Source: DAHUYF01 sp035623985 (GTDB taxonomy: Bacteria > Pseudomonadota > Alphaproteobacteria > ATCC43930 > CGMCC-115725). Taken from it: a DNA stretch of 64,000 bases. Positions 35,522 to 44,724 of the stretch are shown in pieces. Positions within the stretch are counted from its first letter, which is position 1. Each line of letters opens with the position of its first letter. Location of the stretch: NCBI GenBank assembly GCA_035623985.1, contig DASPSJ010000114.1, positions 79,211 to 143,210 of the forward strand, given 5' to 3'. Position numbers and translations under genes: made by a program. The notes under the pieces are model-generated. The model saw only the letters and a list, made by a program, of their open reading frames with translations. It was not told the origin of the DNA and did no database searches.

Positions 35522-36415
35522 ATGACGGTCATTATCGTAGGGGGCGATAGCACCATCGGCAGCGCCTTTGCACGGACCCTGCGCCAACGCGGAGAGGTCG
35601 TCGTTACGACGAGCCGGCGTCTCAACGACGGTGTCGGCAGCTTGCCCCTTGACCTCGGTGATTCCGATGTCGCCGCCATCCCTCTGCCGGATGGCGAGGT
35701 CGCGTTCTTCTGCGCGTGCGTCAACGGCTTCAGTGGCTGTCGATCCAATCCGGGCTACGCTCGGCGGGTCAATGTCGACGGGACCGCTATGCTCGCTCGC
35801 CGCTTGGCGTCTCGCGGGACGCGAGTGGTCTTGCTTTCCTCGACGGCGGTTCTTGATTTCCGTGCGCCGGACCAGCCGTCCACCGCGCCGGCAAATCCCC
35901 GGACGCTCTACGGGCAACTCAAGGCCGAAGCGGAAGAGATCTTTTTGTCGCTCGGTCGCTTCGGCTCGGTGCTGCGGCTGACCAAGGTGCTGACGGCGGA
36001 GATGCCGTTGTTCGCCGGATGGATCTCCGCGCTTGGCCGGGGCGAGGCCGTCACCGCCTTTTCCGACCTTCATTTTTCGCCGATCACGCTGGATGACGCG
36101 ATGTCGGCTCTTTTCGGCGTTCGCGACGATTCCTCCGGCGGCATCTACCAATTTTCCGGCGCATACGACATCAGCTACGCCGACGCAGCCGGCCATCTCG
36201 CCGGCAGAATGGGAATTGGCGCTGCCCGTGTGAACAGCGAGCTTGCGGCACATCATGGCATTCGAGCCGAAGAAATACCCCGCTTTACATCTCTGGATAG
36301 CTCGCGCCTCCAGGCAATCACCGGTCGGGCGCCGCCCGACCCCTTCGCGGTGCTGGACACGGTTTATGGTCCCGTCATCGCGGTAGCGGGCGAGCGTTTG
36401 CGGAGCTTCGGTTGA
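35522..36415 (+). CDS. SDR-family sugar reductase (RmlD-like)
   Basis: A 297-residue extended SDR. IIVGGDSTIGSAF is a variant Rossmann motif, LLSSTAVLDF the serine strand and TLYGQLKAEAE carries Tyr and Lys. The compact length and DDAMSAL segment resemble RmlD-type 4-keto reductases, which finish deoxysugar synthesis by reducing the 4-keto group. A good ribosome-binding site precedes ATG 35522. Its stop overlaps the TTG start of a C-methyltransferase-type gene, which suggests that both act on the same keto sugar. Confidence 0.85.
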   Translation: MTVIIVGGDSTIGSAFARTLRQRGEVVVTTSRRLNDGVGSLPLDLGDSDVAAIPLPDGEVAFFCACVNGFSGCRSNPGYARRVNVDGTAMLARRLASRGTRVVLLSSTAVLDFRAPDQPSTAPANPRTLYGQLKAEAEEIFLSLGRFGSVLRLTKVLTAEMPLFAGWISALGRGEAVTAFSDLHFSPITLDDAMSALFGVRDDSSGGIYQFSGAYDISYADAAGHLAGRMGIGAARVNSELAAHHGIRAEEIPRFTSLDSSRLQAITGRAPPDPFAVLDTVYGPVIAVAGERLRSFG

Positions 36416-37551
36416 CCGCGGGGTATCGCTGTCAGGTGTGTTCAACGGGCGCCCTCGAGGTTGTCGAGGAGTATCGGGCGCTGCCGCGGGTCACGTCCGA
36501 CGCGAAGCCGTGGCCTTCCGGCGGCACATTGACGGTCTGTGTCGACTGCGGCGCTATTCAAAAGTTGCCGGATCAGGGTTGGCTCCGCGAGGTAAAGAAC
36601 ATCTATGACGACTATGAGATGTATTACTTGTCGGCCGGAGCGGAGCAACTCGTGTTCACGAGCGGCGGCGACTCGGAGCCGCGATCGCGCCGGCTCGTCG
36701 AGTACCTGATCGAACGCGTCGAGCTGCCCGGGAACGGTTGCTTGCTTGACATTGGATGCGGCAACGGCGATGCGCTGGTGCAGTTTGCGCGCATGCTGCC
36801 GAAATGGCGTCTTTACGGGAGCGAGATCACTGAGCGCCCGCTTCGTCGATTGCAACGGCTCGAAAACTTTGTCCGGCTATTCACCGTGTCGCCCAGGCAG
36901 ATTGACGAGCGCTTCAGCGTCGTCACCATGATCCATTCGCTTGAGCATATGCCGTCGCCGCGAGCCACGGTAGCCGATGCGGTATCATTGCTCGGTCCGG
37001 GCGGCGTTCTCTTCATTGAAGTTCCCGATATTGAAGCTTCTCCCTTTGACCTGCTCGTCGCCGATCACCTGATGCATTTTTCAACCGCAACGCTGGCCTT
37101 GCTCGTGGGGCGGGCCGGCGTGCGACCCTCGGCGCTCGTCAACGATGTGGTATCAAAGGAGCTAACGCTGATCGCTCATCCCGGCGACGGTCGCGTGCCG
37201 ATTCCGGACCCAAAGAGGGGCGTCCACCTGGCCCGCGCGACGGTTCGGTGGCTGAGCGACGTTCTGGCGATGGCGCAGGCGCAGGCGTCAGAGGATCGCA
37301 TGGGAATTTTTGGGACGGCGGTCGCCGGAATGGCGCTCTATGGCGCCTTGCGGGATCGCGTCTCCTTCTTCGTCGACGAGGATCCGATGCGGGTCGGCCG
37401 CCGTTACGATGGAAAGCCGGTGCTGGCTCCAGCGGATGTCCCGGAGGGCTCCGCTGTCTTCGTCGCGCTCCCGCCCGAGCGTGCGCATCAACTCGCCGAA
37501 CGCCTGTCCGGCTTACCGGTGCGTTTCGTGCTGCCGCCCGATCGAGAGTAG
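36412..37551 (+). CDS. Sugar C-methyltransferase-type protein (zinc N-domain, class I core, C-terminal domain)
   Basis: A 379-residue three-part methyltransferase. The N-terminal CQVC and CVDCG pairs (C8/C11 and C42/C45 region) form a probable zinc site, the central core has LLDIGCGNGDAL as the SAM motif and MIHSLEHMPSP after it, and the C-terminal part (FGTAVAGMALYGAL, FFVDEDP) resembles the Rossmann-like C-domain of TylC3/NovU-type enzymes. Those enzymes methylate C3 or C5 of 4-keto nucleotide sugars. The start is TTG 36412 with GGAG six bases upstream. The neighbour RmlD-like reductase would complete the conversion. Confidence 0.85.
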   Translation: MTAGYRCQVCSTGALEVVEEYRALPRVTSDAKPWPSGGTLTVCVDCGAIQKLPDQGWLREVKNIYDDYEMYYLSAGAEQLVFTSGGDSEPRSRRLVEYLIERVELPGNGCLLDIGCGNGDALVQFARMLPKWRLYGSEITERPLRRLQRLENFVRLFTVSPRQIDERFSVVTMIHSLEHMPSPRATVADAVSLLGPGGVLFIEVPDIEASPFDLLVADHLMHFSTATLALLVGRAGVRPSALVNDVVSKELTLIAHPGDGRVPIPDPKRGVHLARATVRWLSDVLAMAQAQASEDRMGIFGTAVAGMALYGALRDRVSFFVDEDPMRVGRRYDGKPVLAPADVPEGSAVFVALPPERAHQLAERLSGLPVRFVLPPDRE

Positions 37552-37556
37552 CCCGC

Positions 37557-38831
37557 GTGTCCAACGACGTAAATTTCTCGCCGGGACCGCTCGCCAAGGA
37601 AGCGGGAAATCGAATGGGGCTGGGAATCGCGCCGAAAGGCGACCCCAAGCTCTACCTGGCTCTGACGTTATGGGGTGAGGAGTATCGGCGGTATTTCGTC
37701 GATTTCTGCTTGGCATCGCTGTTGGCGCCGGGCAATATTCCTGCAATTGCCGACAAGCGCGCGGCACGGTTGCTGCTTGCGACGACCGAAGATGATTGGC
37801 GCGCCCTACAGGACGAGCCGACATTTGTCGCGGCCCGGAAGCATATCGCGGTCGAGCACGTCCCCTTCGACGTGCCGGCGTTTTCCGACAACACCGGAAA
37901 GATGCTGGCGATGTCCAAGGGGCACAAGCTTCTGACCCGGAGAATGTTCGAGGATCGCGCCCAAGGCGTGATTATCTTCCCCGACATGATCGCCGCTACC
38001 GGCTTCCTCGCGAAAATCGAGGAACTTTGGCGAGGAGGAGCGGCGGCCATCATGTTCATGAATGTTCGGTTTGCCAACGAAACTCTGACTCAGGAGCTCG
38101 GGGAATGTGGATTGCTGAGGCGCGGGATGCCGCTTGCCCTATCGAGCCGAGATCTCGTCAGGCTGACCATTCGCCATATGCATTCGGAGATGGCCCGCGG
38201 TGGATTCGAGAATAAATGCAGGAACGACCGGTGCGAGTCCGTGTTCTGGATCGTCGGCCGCGGCCAGGATTTGGTCTTCCATTGCGGCTGCTGGATTCCG
38301 TTGCTGATCGACTACCGTACCTTAGCCGCTCATGACGATAGTACTTTCGATCAGTGGACCCTCGACGGCGACTACGCCGCGCGGAATTTCTCGGATTCGA
38401 GGGAGTTGTATGTCGTTCGCGACACGGACGACCTCATGCTGGTCAGCATTACGCCGGAATCCAAGATCCATTATTCTCTTGCGCCAATCCCGGAGTACTG
38501 GTTTCCGCCGGTGCGCCGGTCGCGGAAAATCCTGGATATGCACGGATACCTTTACAAAGTGGTGCGGCTGGATTGGCTTAAGGCGGAGCTCTTCCGCCAG
38601 CCGGTGCGGTTTCGCGGCGGCAGCGCCACGGAGGCCGAATGGCGCAAGCAGGAACGCCGCGCCGCGCAAATCGTCCGACGGATAGAGCGAGGCGGAACGT
38701 GGCTGGATCAATTCTGGGCTAGCTGTGTTTATCCCTTGCGCCTTTGTCTCCACGTCCGGGATTTCACCATGGTCAGAGTGAGGCGATTTCGCGCGTGGCG
38801 CACGCGCAACAGCCTGGGGAGGTCATTGTGA
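37557..38831 (+). CDS. Uncharacterised protein of the polysaccharide locus, possibly GT-like
   Basis: A 424-residue protein not matched to a named family. The N-terminal LYLALTLWGEEYRRYFVDFCLASLL and a later IIFPDMIAATGF segment (each shown in part) suggest a GT-A-like nucleotide fold with an acidic motif where DxD would sit. It has cysteines clustered around CRNDRCES and HCGCWIP, a possible metal site. The C-terminus is basic and ends RTRNSLGRSL. The start is read as GTG 37557 and the stop overlaps the next gene. Between two methyltransferases, it may be an enzyme of the same branch; the function is unknown. Confidence 0.65.
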   Translation: MSNDVNFSPGPLAKEAGNRMGLGIAPKGDPKLYLALTLWGEEYRRYFVDFCLASLLAPGNIPAIADKRAARLLLATTEDDWRALQDEPTFVAARKHIAVEHVPFDVPAFSDNTGKMLAMSKGHKLLTRRMFEDRAQGVIIFPDMIAATGFLAKIEELWRGGAAAIMFMNVRFANETLTQELGECGLLRRGMPLALSSRDLVRLTIRHMHSEMARGGFENKCRNDRCESVFWIVGRGQDLVFHCGCWIPLLIDYRTLAAHDDSTFDQWTLDGDYAARNFSDSRELYVVRDTDDLMLVSITPESKIHYSLAPIPEYWFPPVRRSRKILDMHGYLYKVVRLDWLKAELFRQPVRFRGGSATEAEWRKQERRAAQIVRRIERGGTWLDQFWASCVYPLRLCLHVRDFTMVRVRRFRAWRTRNSLGRSL

Positions 38832-39547
38832 GCCAGTCGAACCCCGAAACCCCGATCTCGGGAGGAGAGCCGCATTACCGCCCCCTTATGGATCGACTGC
38901 GTGCGCGGGGTGTGGAGCGCCTTGGACTCATGGCCGGCTGGGCTTGGCACGATGATCCCCGGCACCTGCTGTTCACGTTGTCGCGCTACAAGTTCGTGGC
39001 GAAAATGGTCGCCGGGCGCGAGCGGGTACTCGAGGTGGGTTGTGCCGACGGGTTCGCAACGCGGCTTGTCGCGCAAACGGCAAAGTCCGTCGTCGGCGTC
39101 GATTTCGACCCGCAATTCATCGCCGACGCGACCGAGCGCGGGTCCGATCGCTGGCCGATCGAGTACCGGGTCCATGACATGCTGGCCGGGCCTCTGCCAG
39201 AGATATTCGACGCGGCTTTTACGCTCGATGTCATCGAGCACATTCCGCCGCAACACGAGGAGATCTTTCTCGCCAACATCTGCGCGTCGCTGACGGAGGG
39301 CGGCGTCTTGATCGTCGGAACTCCGTCCCTCGAATCGCAGCAGTTCTCCTCCCCTCAAAGCAAAGAGGGCCATGTGAATTGCAAATCGGCTACCGACCTG
39401 CAGGTGCTCCTCTCGAAATATTTTGCCAATGTGTTCATGTTCAGCATGAACGATGAAGTCGTCCATACCGGCTTCCATAAAATGGCCCATTATCTCATGG
39501 CGCTCTGCTGCGGACCGAAGGCGCCGGCGACGCGGAAACGCGGGTGA
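38828..39547 (+). CDS. SAM-dependent class I methyltransferase
   Basis: A 239-residue methyltransferase. VLEVGCADGFAT is motif I, VVGVDFDPQFIADA motif II, and DAAFTLDVIEHIP is the typical segment after it. GGGGAGG is four to nine bases before GTG 38828, which overlaps the previous stop. It resembles methyltransferases of O-antigen and capsule loci. It is the last intact gene of the polysaccharide region; beyond it lies a decayed fragment and then core genes. Confidence 0.87.
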   Translation: MSQSNPETPISGGEPHYRPLMDRLRARGVERLGLMAGWAWHDDPRHLLFTLSRYKFVAKMVAGRERVLEVGCADGFATRLVAQTAKSVVGVDFDPQFIADATERGSDRWPIEYRVHDMLAGPLPEIFDAAFTLDVIEHIPPQHEEIFLANICASLTEGGVLIVGTPSLESQQFSSPQSKEGHVNCKSATDLQVLLSKYFANVFMFSMNDEVVHTGFHKMAHYLMALCCGPKAPATRKRG

Positions 39548-39556
39548 GCACGGCGG

Positions 39557-39941
39557 GTGATGAGCGCAGTATCTCCGTCCCAAGGTTTTCCTGCGCCGGT
39601 CGATATCCTTCGACCGGGCACGCACCATGCTCGAGAGCTCATGGCAGCAAAGCCGCTCATGCAGCCGGATCTGTGGAGCGAACCGCCGCTTGCCCACAGC
39701 TTCAAGCATATCCGAGCCATGAAGGAACGCGGCCTCGGCGTCGCGTTCAACGCCAATGATCTGCTGCTGCGCGAGGACACCGCTCGCTTCTTCTGCGAGA
39801 CCAAAGTCGACCCCCGCCTCGATTCATGCCGCCATCTCGGAGATTTTGAAAAAGGTGCACCGCCTCGACAAGCAGCGGAGCCGGCAGGGCAGCCTGCTCG
39901 GATCGCACAGCCTGACCAAATGGGCGACAGCGGCTGAATGA
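39557..39941 (+). pseudogene. Decayed radical-SAM-like gene remnant
   Basis: Two short frames together resemble the middle of a radical SAM protein. In one frame, HIRAMKERGLGVAFNAND followed by LLREDTARFFCETKVD recalls the strand after the cluster-binding motif (peptide substrates are usually followed by xxNTNGxLL). In the next frame, IHAAISEILKKVHRLDKQRS resembles the following helix. The CxxxCxxC motif and C-terminal part are missing, and the frames cannot be joined without a shift. The remnant sits exactly between the glycan locus and core genes. A random match is possible. Confidence 0.35.
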
Positions 39942-39977
39942 CGGTCGATACCAGGCCGTCCACGCCATAGTCGCGCC

Positions 39978-41306
39978 ATGACCGCGCCCATCTCGTGGCT
40001 CTGGGCGGTGCCGTTTCTCGGCCTGCTGTTCACCTTCGCCTGCGCGCCGCTGCTGGCGCCGCCGCTGTGGCATCGCCATTACCGCTGGTGGACGGCGCTG
40101 TGGTCGCTCGCCTTTCTCCTGCCGGCGGCGGGGATCGACGGGCCGGGGGCGGTGCTGAACGCCGTGCTCGCCACCGCGCTGCTGCAATATCTCCCGTTCA
40201 TCCTGCTGCTCGGCGCGCTCTTCGCCGTCGCCGGCGGCTTGCGCATCACCGGCACGCCGCGCGGCGGGGCGCTCGTCAACACCGCGCTGCTCGCGCTGGG
40301 CACACTCCTGGCAAGCATCATCGGCAGCACCGGCGCCGCGCTGCTGACGATCCGGCCGCTGGCCCGTGCCAACCGCCACCGCCGATACAGCCGGCATGTC
40401 TTCGTCTTCCTCATCCTGCTGGTGGCCAATGTCGGAGGGGCGCTGACGCCGCTCGGCAACCCACCGATCTTCCTCGGCTTTCTCGCCGGCGTGCCGTTCT
40501 TTTGGCCGCTCGTCCATCTCTGGGCGCCGACCGCGCTCGTCGCCGGCGGCCTGTTGGCGAGCTTCTACATGCTCGACCGCCATCTCTTCCGGCGTCGCGG
40601 CGGCGGTCCGGCGCTGCTGCCGGAGATCGAGAAGCTCGGCCTTGAAGGCGGCGTCAACCTCGTCCTGCTGGCCCTCATCATCGCCGCGGTGATGCTCCGC
40701 GCCTTTTGGCATCCCGCGGCGGCGCTTTCGCTGCCCGGTTTCCGCTGGGAGGCCGAGGTCATGATCGCCGATGCGCTGCTGCTGGCGGCGGCGCTGCTGT
40801 CGCTCGCGCTGACGCCGCGCCAGACGCGCCAACGCAACGATTTCGCCTGGACGCCGATGATCGAGGTGGCGATCCTCTTTGCCGGCGTCTTCATCACTCT
40901 GCTGCCGGTGACGGCGATGATCGCCGCCGGACCCGCGGGTCCCGCGGCGGCGCTTTTCGAGAGGCTGTTGAGCGGAGGAATGCCGATCGACGGCCGATTC
41001 TATTGGGCGACCGGGCTGCTCTCCGCCTTCCTCGACAACGCGCCCGCCTATCTCGTCTTCTTCGATTTCGCGGGCGGCGATGCGGCGCGTCTCACCCAAG
41101 CCGTGCCGCGCACGCTGGCGGCGATCTCGGCGGCGGCGGCCTATTTCGGCGCGTTCACCTATCTCGGCAACGCGCCCAATCTGCTGATCAAGCGCCTCGC
41201 CGAACGGCAGGGCATCGCGATGCCGCAGTTCTTCGGCTATGTCGGCTGGTCGATCCTCTGCCTGCTGCCCTGGCTGCTGCTCGTCCAGGCGATCTTCTTC
41301 GCGTGA
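39978..41306 (+). CDS. Sodium:proton antiporter-like membrane protein
   Basis: A 442-residue polytopic protein with about eleven hydrophobic segments, of the ion-transporter superfamily (CitMHS/NhaD-like, annotated as putative sodium:proton antiporter). Conserved motifs are ASIIGSTGAALLTIRP, VANVGGALTPLGNPPI and DNAPAYLVFF, with the repeated Asn/Gly/Pro hairpins that line the ion path. FGAFTYLGNAPNLLIK is the second inverted-repeat hairpin. It ends directly against the convergent gene that stops at 41307. Probably expels Na+ or transports a dicarboxylate; the ion is not determined here. Confidence 0.85.
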   Translation: MTAPISWLWAVPFLGLLFTFACAPLLAPPLWHRHYRWWTALWSLAFLLPAAGIDGPGAVLNAVLATALLQYLPFILLLGALFAVAGGLRITGTPRGGALVNTALLALGTLLASIIGSTGAALLTIRPLARANRHRRYSRHVFVFLILLVANVGGALTPLGNPPIFLGFLAGVPFFWPLVHLWAPTALVAGGLLASFYMLDRHLFRRRGGGPALLPEIEKLGLEGGVNLVLLALIIAAVMLRAFWHPAAALSLPGFRWEAEVMIADALLLAAALLSLALTPRQTRQRNDFAWTPMIEVAILFAGVFITLLPVTAMIAAGPAGPAAALFERLLSGGMPIDGRFYWATGLLSAFLDNAPAYLVFFDFAGGDAARLTQAVPRTLAAISAAAAYFGAFTYLGNAPNLLIKRLAERQGIAMPQFFGYVGWSILCLLPWLLLVQAIFFA

Positions 41307-42050
41307 TCACCAGAGGCCGGGGATGAGGCGGGCGGTGCGCCGGGCGTAGTCGGCGTAATCGGCGAAGGTCTGGCGCAGAACCCGCTCCTCGTTGTTGAGG
41401 CGCAGCAACTGCAGCGCCAGATGGGCGAAGAACAGCAGCGCCGCCTGCCAGCTCCAATAGGGCAGGAAGATGCCGATGATGGCGATCTCCTCCGTGAGGT
41501 AGAGCGGGTGGCGGACGCAGCGATAGGGGCCGGCGGTGACCAGCCGGCGCGCCTCGGACATGACGCTGAAGGAGCGGCCGAGCCAGTTGAGCGCAATGAG
41601 CGCCAAGGCGTTGCCAAGGAAGGCTAGTCCGGCCGAGAGGAAGAGCAGCCAGGTCGGCGCCGGCTCGAGCCGCGGCAGGAACGGCAGCGCCAAGAGCATC
41701 GTCACCGCCAGCAGCGCGACAAGCCGCGGCATCAGCCCCGGCGCCTTGGCCACCGGCGGCGAGCGTACGAGCGTCAGCCAAGCGGCAAAGATGAAGAACG
41801 CCATGGTGAAGAAACGCGACAGCATGTCGGCAATCGTCGCCAGCGCGATCGTGTCGAGCGCGGCGGCGTCGAACTGGAGGGCACTCTTGACCAGGCCGAA
41901 AGCGAGATTGGCGGCCAACAGCATGAACCACAGCATGACCGCGCGGTGCGCCAACGCTTCGAGGATCGCCGCGCCGCGGGGCGCGCCCAGCAGCCCGTCG
42001 CCGGCGAAAGGCGCAACCTCGTCCATGGCGACGGGCGGTCTCTGCGACAT
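41307..42050 (-). CDS. Isoprenylcysteine carboxyl methyltransferase-family membrane protein
   Basis: A 247-residue inner-membrane protein with five hydrophobic segments. The C-terminal half has the ICMT/PEMT hallmarks VTAGPYRCVRHPLYL and LNNEERVLRQTFADYADYARR, which bind SAM. Bacterial members methylate small hydrophobic or lipid substrates, mostly unknown. Its stop codon lies next to that of the convergent antiporter gene. A 153-base AT-rich gap with a TTGACA on the minus strand (42122-42127) precedes it and may carry its promoter. Confidence 0.85.
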   Translation of the reverse strand: MSQRPPVAMDEVAPFAGDGLLGAPRGAAILEALAHRAVMLWFMLLAANLAFGLVKSALQFDAAALDTIALATIADMLSRFFTMAFFIFAAWLTLVRSPPVAKAPGLMPRLVALLAVTMLLALPFLPRLEPAPTWLLFLSAGLAFLGNALALIALNWLGRSFSVMSEARRLVTAGPYRCVRHPLYLTEEIAIIGIFLPYWSWQAALLFFAHLALQLLRLNNEERVLRQTFADYADYARRTARLIPGLW

Positions 42051-42203
42051 GCCCCGATCTCCTTCGGCGCGGCAAGGCGTGACTGGGAAAGCGCCGCCAT
42101 GCTCGAGTAATGTTGCAGCATTGTCAAAATATATCGCCGCAAACGTGTCGAGTATCTTATGAACTATTGAAGAAATGTTTGACGTTGTCTTAAAACTTCA
42201 TGC

Positions 42204-43349
42204 TCAGACGCCGGCGAGCGCCTGCTCGAGATCGGCAATGAGGTCGTCGACCGCCTCGATGCCGACGGAAAGCCGCAGCAGATCGGGCGGCGCCGGGCTG
42301 TCCGGCCCCTCGATCGAGGCGCGGTGCTCGATCAGGCTCTCAACCCCGCCCAGCGACGTCGCGCGCTGCCACAGCCGGACGCGCGCGGCCACCGCGAGCG
42401 CCGCCGCCTCGCCGCCTGCGATGCAGAGGCTCAGCATACCGCCGAAGCCGGCCCGCATCTGGCGCCGGGCGATGGCGTGGCCCGGCGCCGCGGTAAGGCC
42501 CGGGTAAAGCACCGCGCGGATGCGTTCGTGGCGCTGGAAGTGCTCGGCGATCGCCTGCGCCGAGCGGCAGGACTGGGCGACGCGGAGATAGAGCGTGCGC
42601 ATGCCGCGCAGCAGCAGCCAGGCTTCGACCGGGCCGAGGACGGCGCCGTTGCCGGCGCGCAACGCGATGATGCGCTCCCAGAACGCATCCTGGCGCGCCG
42701 CGACCAGGGCGCCGGCGATGACGTCGCTGTGGCCGTTGAGGTATTTGGTCGCGGCATGCATGACGATGTCGGCGCCCAGCGCGATCGGCTGCGTCAGCAC
42801 CGGCGTTGCCACGGTGCTGTCGATCGCCAGCAGCGCGCCCGCGGCATGCGCGATCGCCGCGGCGGCGGCGATGTCGGTGATCGCCCAGGTGGGATTGGCC
42901 GGCGTCTCGATCCAGACCAGGCGGGTCGCGCCCGGCCGCATCGCCGCCCGCAAGCGGGCGAGATCGGTCATGTCGACGAACTCGACGGCAAGGCCCCAAT
43001 CGCCGGCCGTCGTGAGCAGCCAGCGGCGCAACGCCCAGTACATCACTTGGGGCGCGACCACATGGTCGCCCGGCTTCAGCGCGAGAAACACCGCCGTTGC
43101 CGCCGCCATGCCCGAGGCGAAGGTGAGGGCGGCGGCACCCCGCTCGAGCCGCGCCAGCAGCGCTTCCGGCTGCTCGTAGGAAGGGTTGTCGGCCCGGCTA
43201 TAGATGCGGCCGCCGCCGTAGCCGGGATCGCGCTGATAGGTGGTGGCGAGATGGATCGGCGGCACCACCGCTCGAGTCGTCTCGTCGACCCAGCCCAGCG
43301 CTTGCGCCGCGAGGCTCGCCGGATGCAACGTCTTGCCGTCCTCGCTCAT
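42204..43349 (-). CDS. Cys/Met-metabolism PLP-dependent enzyme (gamma-synthase/beta-lyase family)
   Basis: A 381-residue PLP enzyme of the cystathionine gamma-synthase family. IYSRADNPSYEQPEALLA (substrate entry), FASGMAAATAVF (phosphate-binding), ETPANPT, AIDSTVATP (Asp) and AATKYLNGHSDVI (Schiff-base Lys) are all present. It could act as cystathionine gamma-synthase, O-acetylhomoserine sulfhydrylase or gamma-lyase; the sequence does not separate them. A second, clearly MetC-like member lies at 50056. It is divergent from the DUF192 gene at 43431. Confidence 0.9.
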   Translation of the reverse strand: MSEDGKTLHPASLAAQALGWVDETTRAVVPPIHLATTYQRDPGYGGGRIYSRADNPSYEQPEALLARLERGAAALTFASGMAAATAVFLALKPGDHVVAPQVMYWALRRWLLTTAGDWGLAVEFVDMTDLARLRAAMRPGATRLVWIETPANPTWAITDIAAAAAIAHAAGALLAIDSTVATPVLTQPIALGADIVMHAATKYLNGHSDVIAGALVAARQDAFWERIIALRAGNGAVLGPVEAWLLLRGMRTLYLRVAQSCRSAQAIAEHFQRHERIRAVLYPGLTAAPGHAIARRQMRAGFGGMLSLCIAGGEAAALAVAARVRLWQRATSLGGVESLIEHRASIEGPDSPAPPDLLRLSVGIEAVDDLIADLEQALAGV

Positions 43350-43430
43350 GCCACCGTCCTGCCGCGTCTTGTCGCATAACCCGGAAGCAAGCTAAAACCA
43401 TCGCCGTCCCGCCGCCAAGCGATTTGCCGC

Positions 43431-43922
43431 ATGCGCCGCCTTCTTCCGTTTCTTGCCCTGGTGTTGTTCGTCGCGATGCTGGGCGCGGCGGCGTCGCTCG
43501 TGGTCTTCGAGAAATCCGCACTCACCATCGACACCAAATCAGCGCTCACCATCGACACCGAAGCGGGCCCGCGGCGTTTCGCCATCGAGCTGGCGCTGAC
43601 GCCCGAGGAACAGGAGCAGGGGCTGATGTACCGCCGCGAGCTCGCGGCCGATGCCGGGATGCTGTTCGACTTCGGCAGGGTGCGGCCGGTGGAGTTCTGG
43701 ATGAAGAACACGCTCATTCCGCTCGACATGCTGTTCATCGCCGCCGATGGCCGTATCGCCGACATCCACGAGCGGGCGGTGCCGCTGTCGGAAGCGACGA
43801 TCGCGGCAAAGGTGCCGGTGCGCGCCGTGCTCGAGATCAATGGCGGCACCGTCGCGCGCCTCGGCATCAAGCTCGGCGACGTCGTTCACCACCCGATCTT
43901 CGGCACCGGCGGCCCCGGCTAG
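43431..43922 (+). CDS. DUF192 family exported protein
   Basis: A 163-residue protein with an N-terminal hydrophobic signal (FLALVLFVAMLGAAASLVV). The DUF192 core is marked by QEQGLMYRRELAADAGMLF, FWMKNTLIPLDMLFI and GRIADIHERAVPLS (in parts). The function of the family is unknown; it is common in Proteobacteria and often periplasmic. After the signal, residues KSALTIDT occur twice in a row, encoded by a 24-base tandem repeat at 43512-43559. It overlaps the convergent methyltransferase gene tail to tail by four bases. Confidence 0.88.
   Translation: MRRLLPFLALVLFVAMLGAAASLVVFEKSALTIDTKSALTIDTEAGPRRFAIELALTPEEQEQGLMYRRELAADAGMLFDFGRVRPVEFWMKNTLIPLDMLFIAADGRIADIHERAVPLSEATIAAKVPVRAVLEINGGTVARLGIKLGDVVHHPIFGTGGPG
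43512..43559 (+). repeat. 24-base in-frame tandem duplication in the DUF192 gene
   Basis: Two adjacent 24-base units (43512-43535 and 43536-43559) differ at only two positions and each encode KSALTIDT. The unit length is a multiple of three, so the frame is kept and the linker between the signal peptide and the folded domain is lengthened by eight residues. Confidence 0.85.
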
Positions 43923-44581
43923 CGCTTGCGCGCCAGGGTGATGCCGTCGGCGAGCGGCAGCAGCGAGAGGTCGATCCGCTCGTCGCGGTGGAGCTTGGCG
44001 TTCAGCGCGCGCAGCGCCGCCGTGTCCGGGTCCTTGCGCCGGCCATCGGCGACCCAGCCGCCCCAGAGGACGTTGTCGATGACGATGAGCCCGCCCGGCC
44101 GCAGCAGCCGCAACGCGCGCTCGTAATAGCCGTCGTAATTCTCCTTGTCGGCATCGATGAAGACGAAATCGAATGTCCCGGCCTGGCCGTCGCCTAGCAG
44201 TGCGTCCAGCGTCGCCAGCGCCGGAGCGAGTCGCAGCTCGATCTTGTCGGCGGCGCCGGCCGCCTGCCAATAGCGCCGCGCGATCGCCGTCGTCTCGGGA
44301 TCGACGTCGCAAGCGATGATGCGGCCGTCCTGCGGCAGCGCCAGCGCCACGGTGAGGGTGCTGTAGCCGGTGAAGGTGCCGATCTCGAGGCAGCGCCGGG
44401 CGCCGACCAGCCGGGCGAGCAGCGCCATGAACTGGCCCTGATCGGGAGCGATCTGCATGCCCGCCATGGGCAGAAGCGCCGTCTCCTCGCGCAGCCGGCG
44501 GAGCACCGGCGGCTCGCGCAGCGAGACGCTAAGGACATAGTCCCGGAGTTTTTCCGACAGCTCGATATGGTGCCTGACCAT
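43919..44581 (-). CDS. SAM-dependent O-methyltransferase (caffeoyl-CoA type)
   Basis: A 220-residue class I O-methyltransferase. LEIGTFTGYSTL is motif I, IIACDVDPETTAIARRYW motif II, FDFVFIDADKENYDGYYE carries the metal-binding aspartates, and LIVIDNVLWGG is the classic end of the family core. It methylates a hydroxyl group of a small molecule. The ATG at 44581 has GAGG five bases upstream; a longer frame running back to 44839 would read through the tRNA-Pro gene and is rejected. Confidence 0.92.
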   Translation of the reverse strand: MVRHHIELSEKLRDYVLSVSLREPPVLRRLREETALLPMAGMQIAPDQGQFMALLARLVGARRCLEIGTFTGYSTLTVALALPQDGRIIACDVDPETTAIARRYWQAAGAADKIELRLAPALATLDALLGDGQAGTFDFVFIDADKENYDGYYERALRLLRPGGLIVIDNVLWGGWVADGRRKDPDTAALRALNAKLHRDERIDLSLLPLADGITLARKR

Positions 44582-44724
44582 GGGATCCTCATCCGGCGGT
44601 GGGGCGGCGGCGATCTTGGCTTGCGCCGCGCGGCGAGGGAAGGGAGCGCGGCCGCGCGGCTCTTGCGCTTTCGCCCGCCTGAGGCTAGAAAACCCGCATA
44701 AATCCGAGGTTTTCCCAGGATTTG

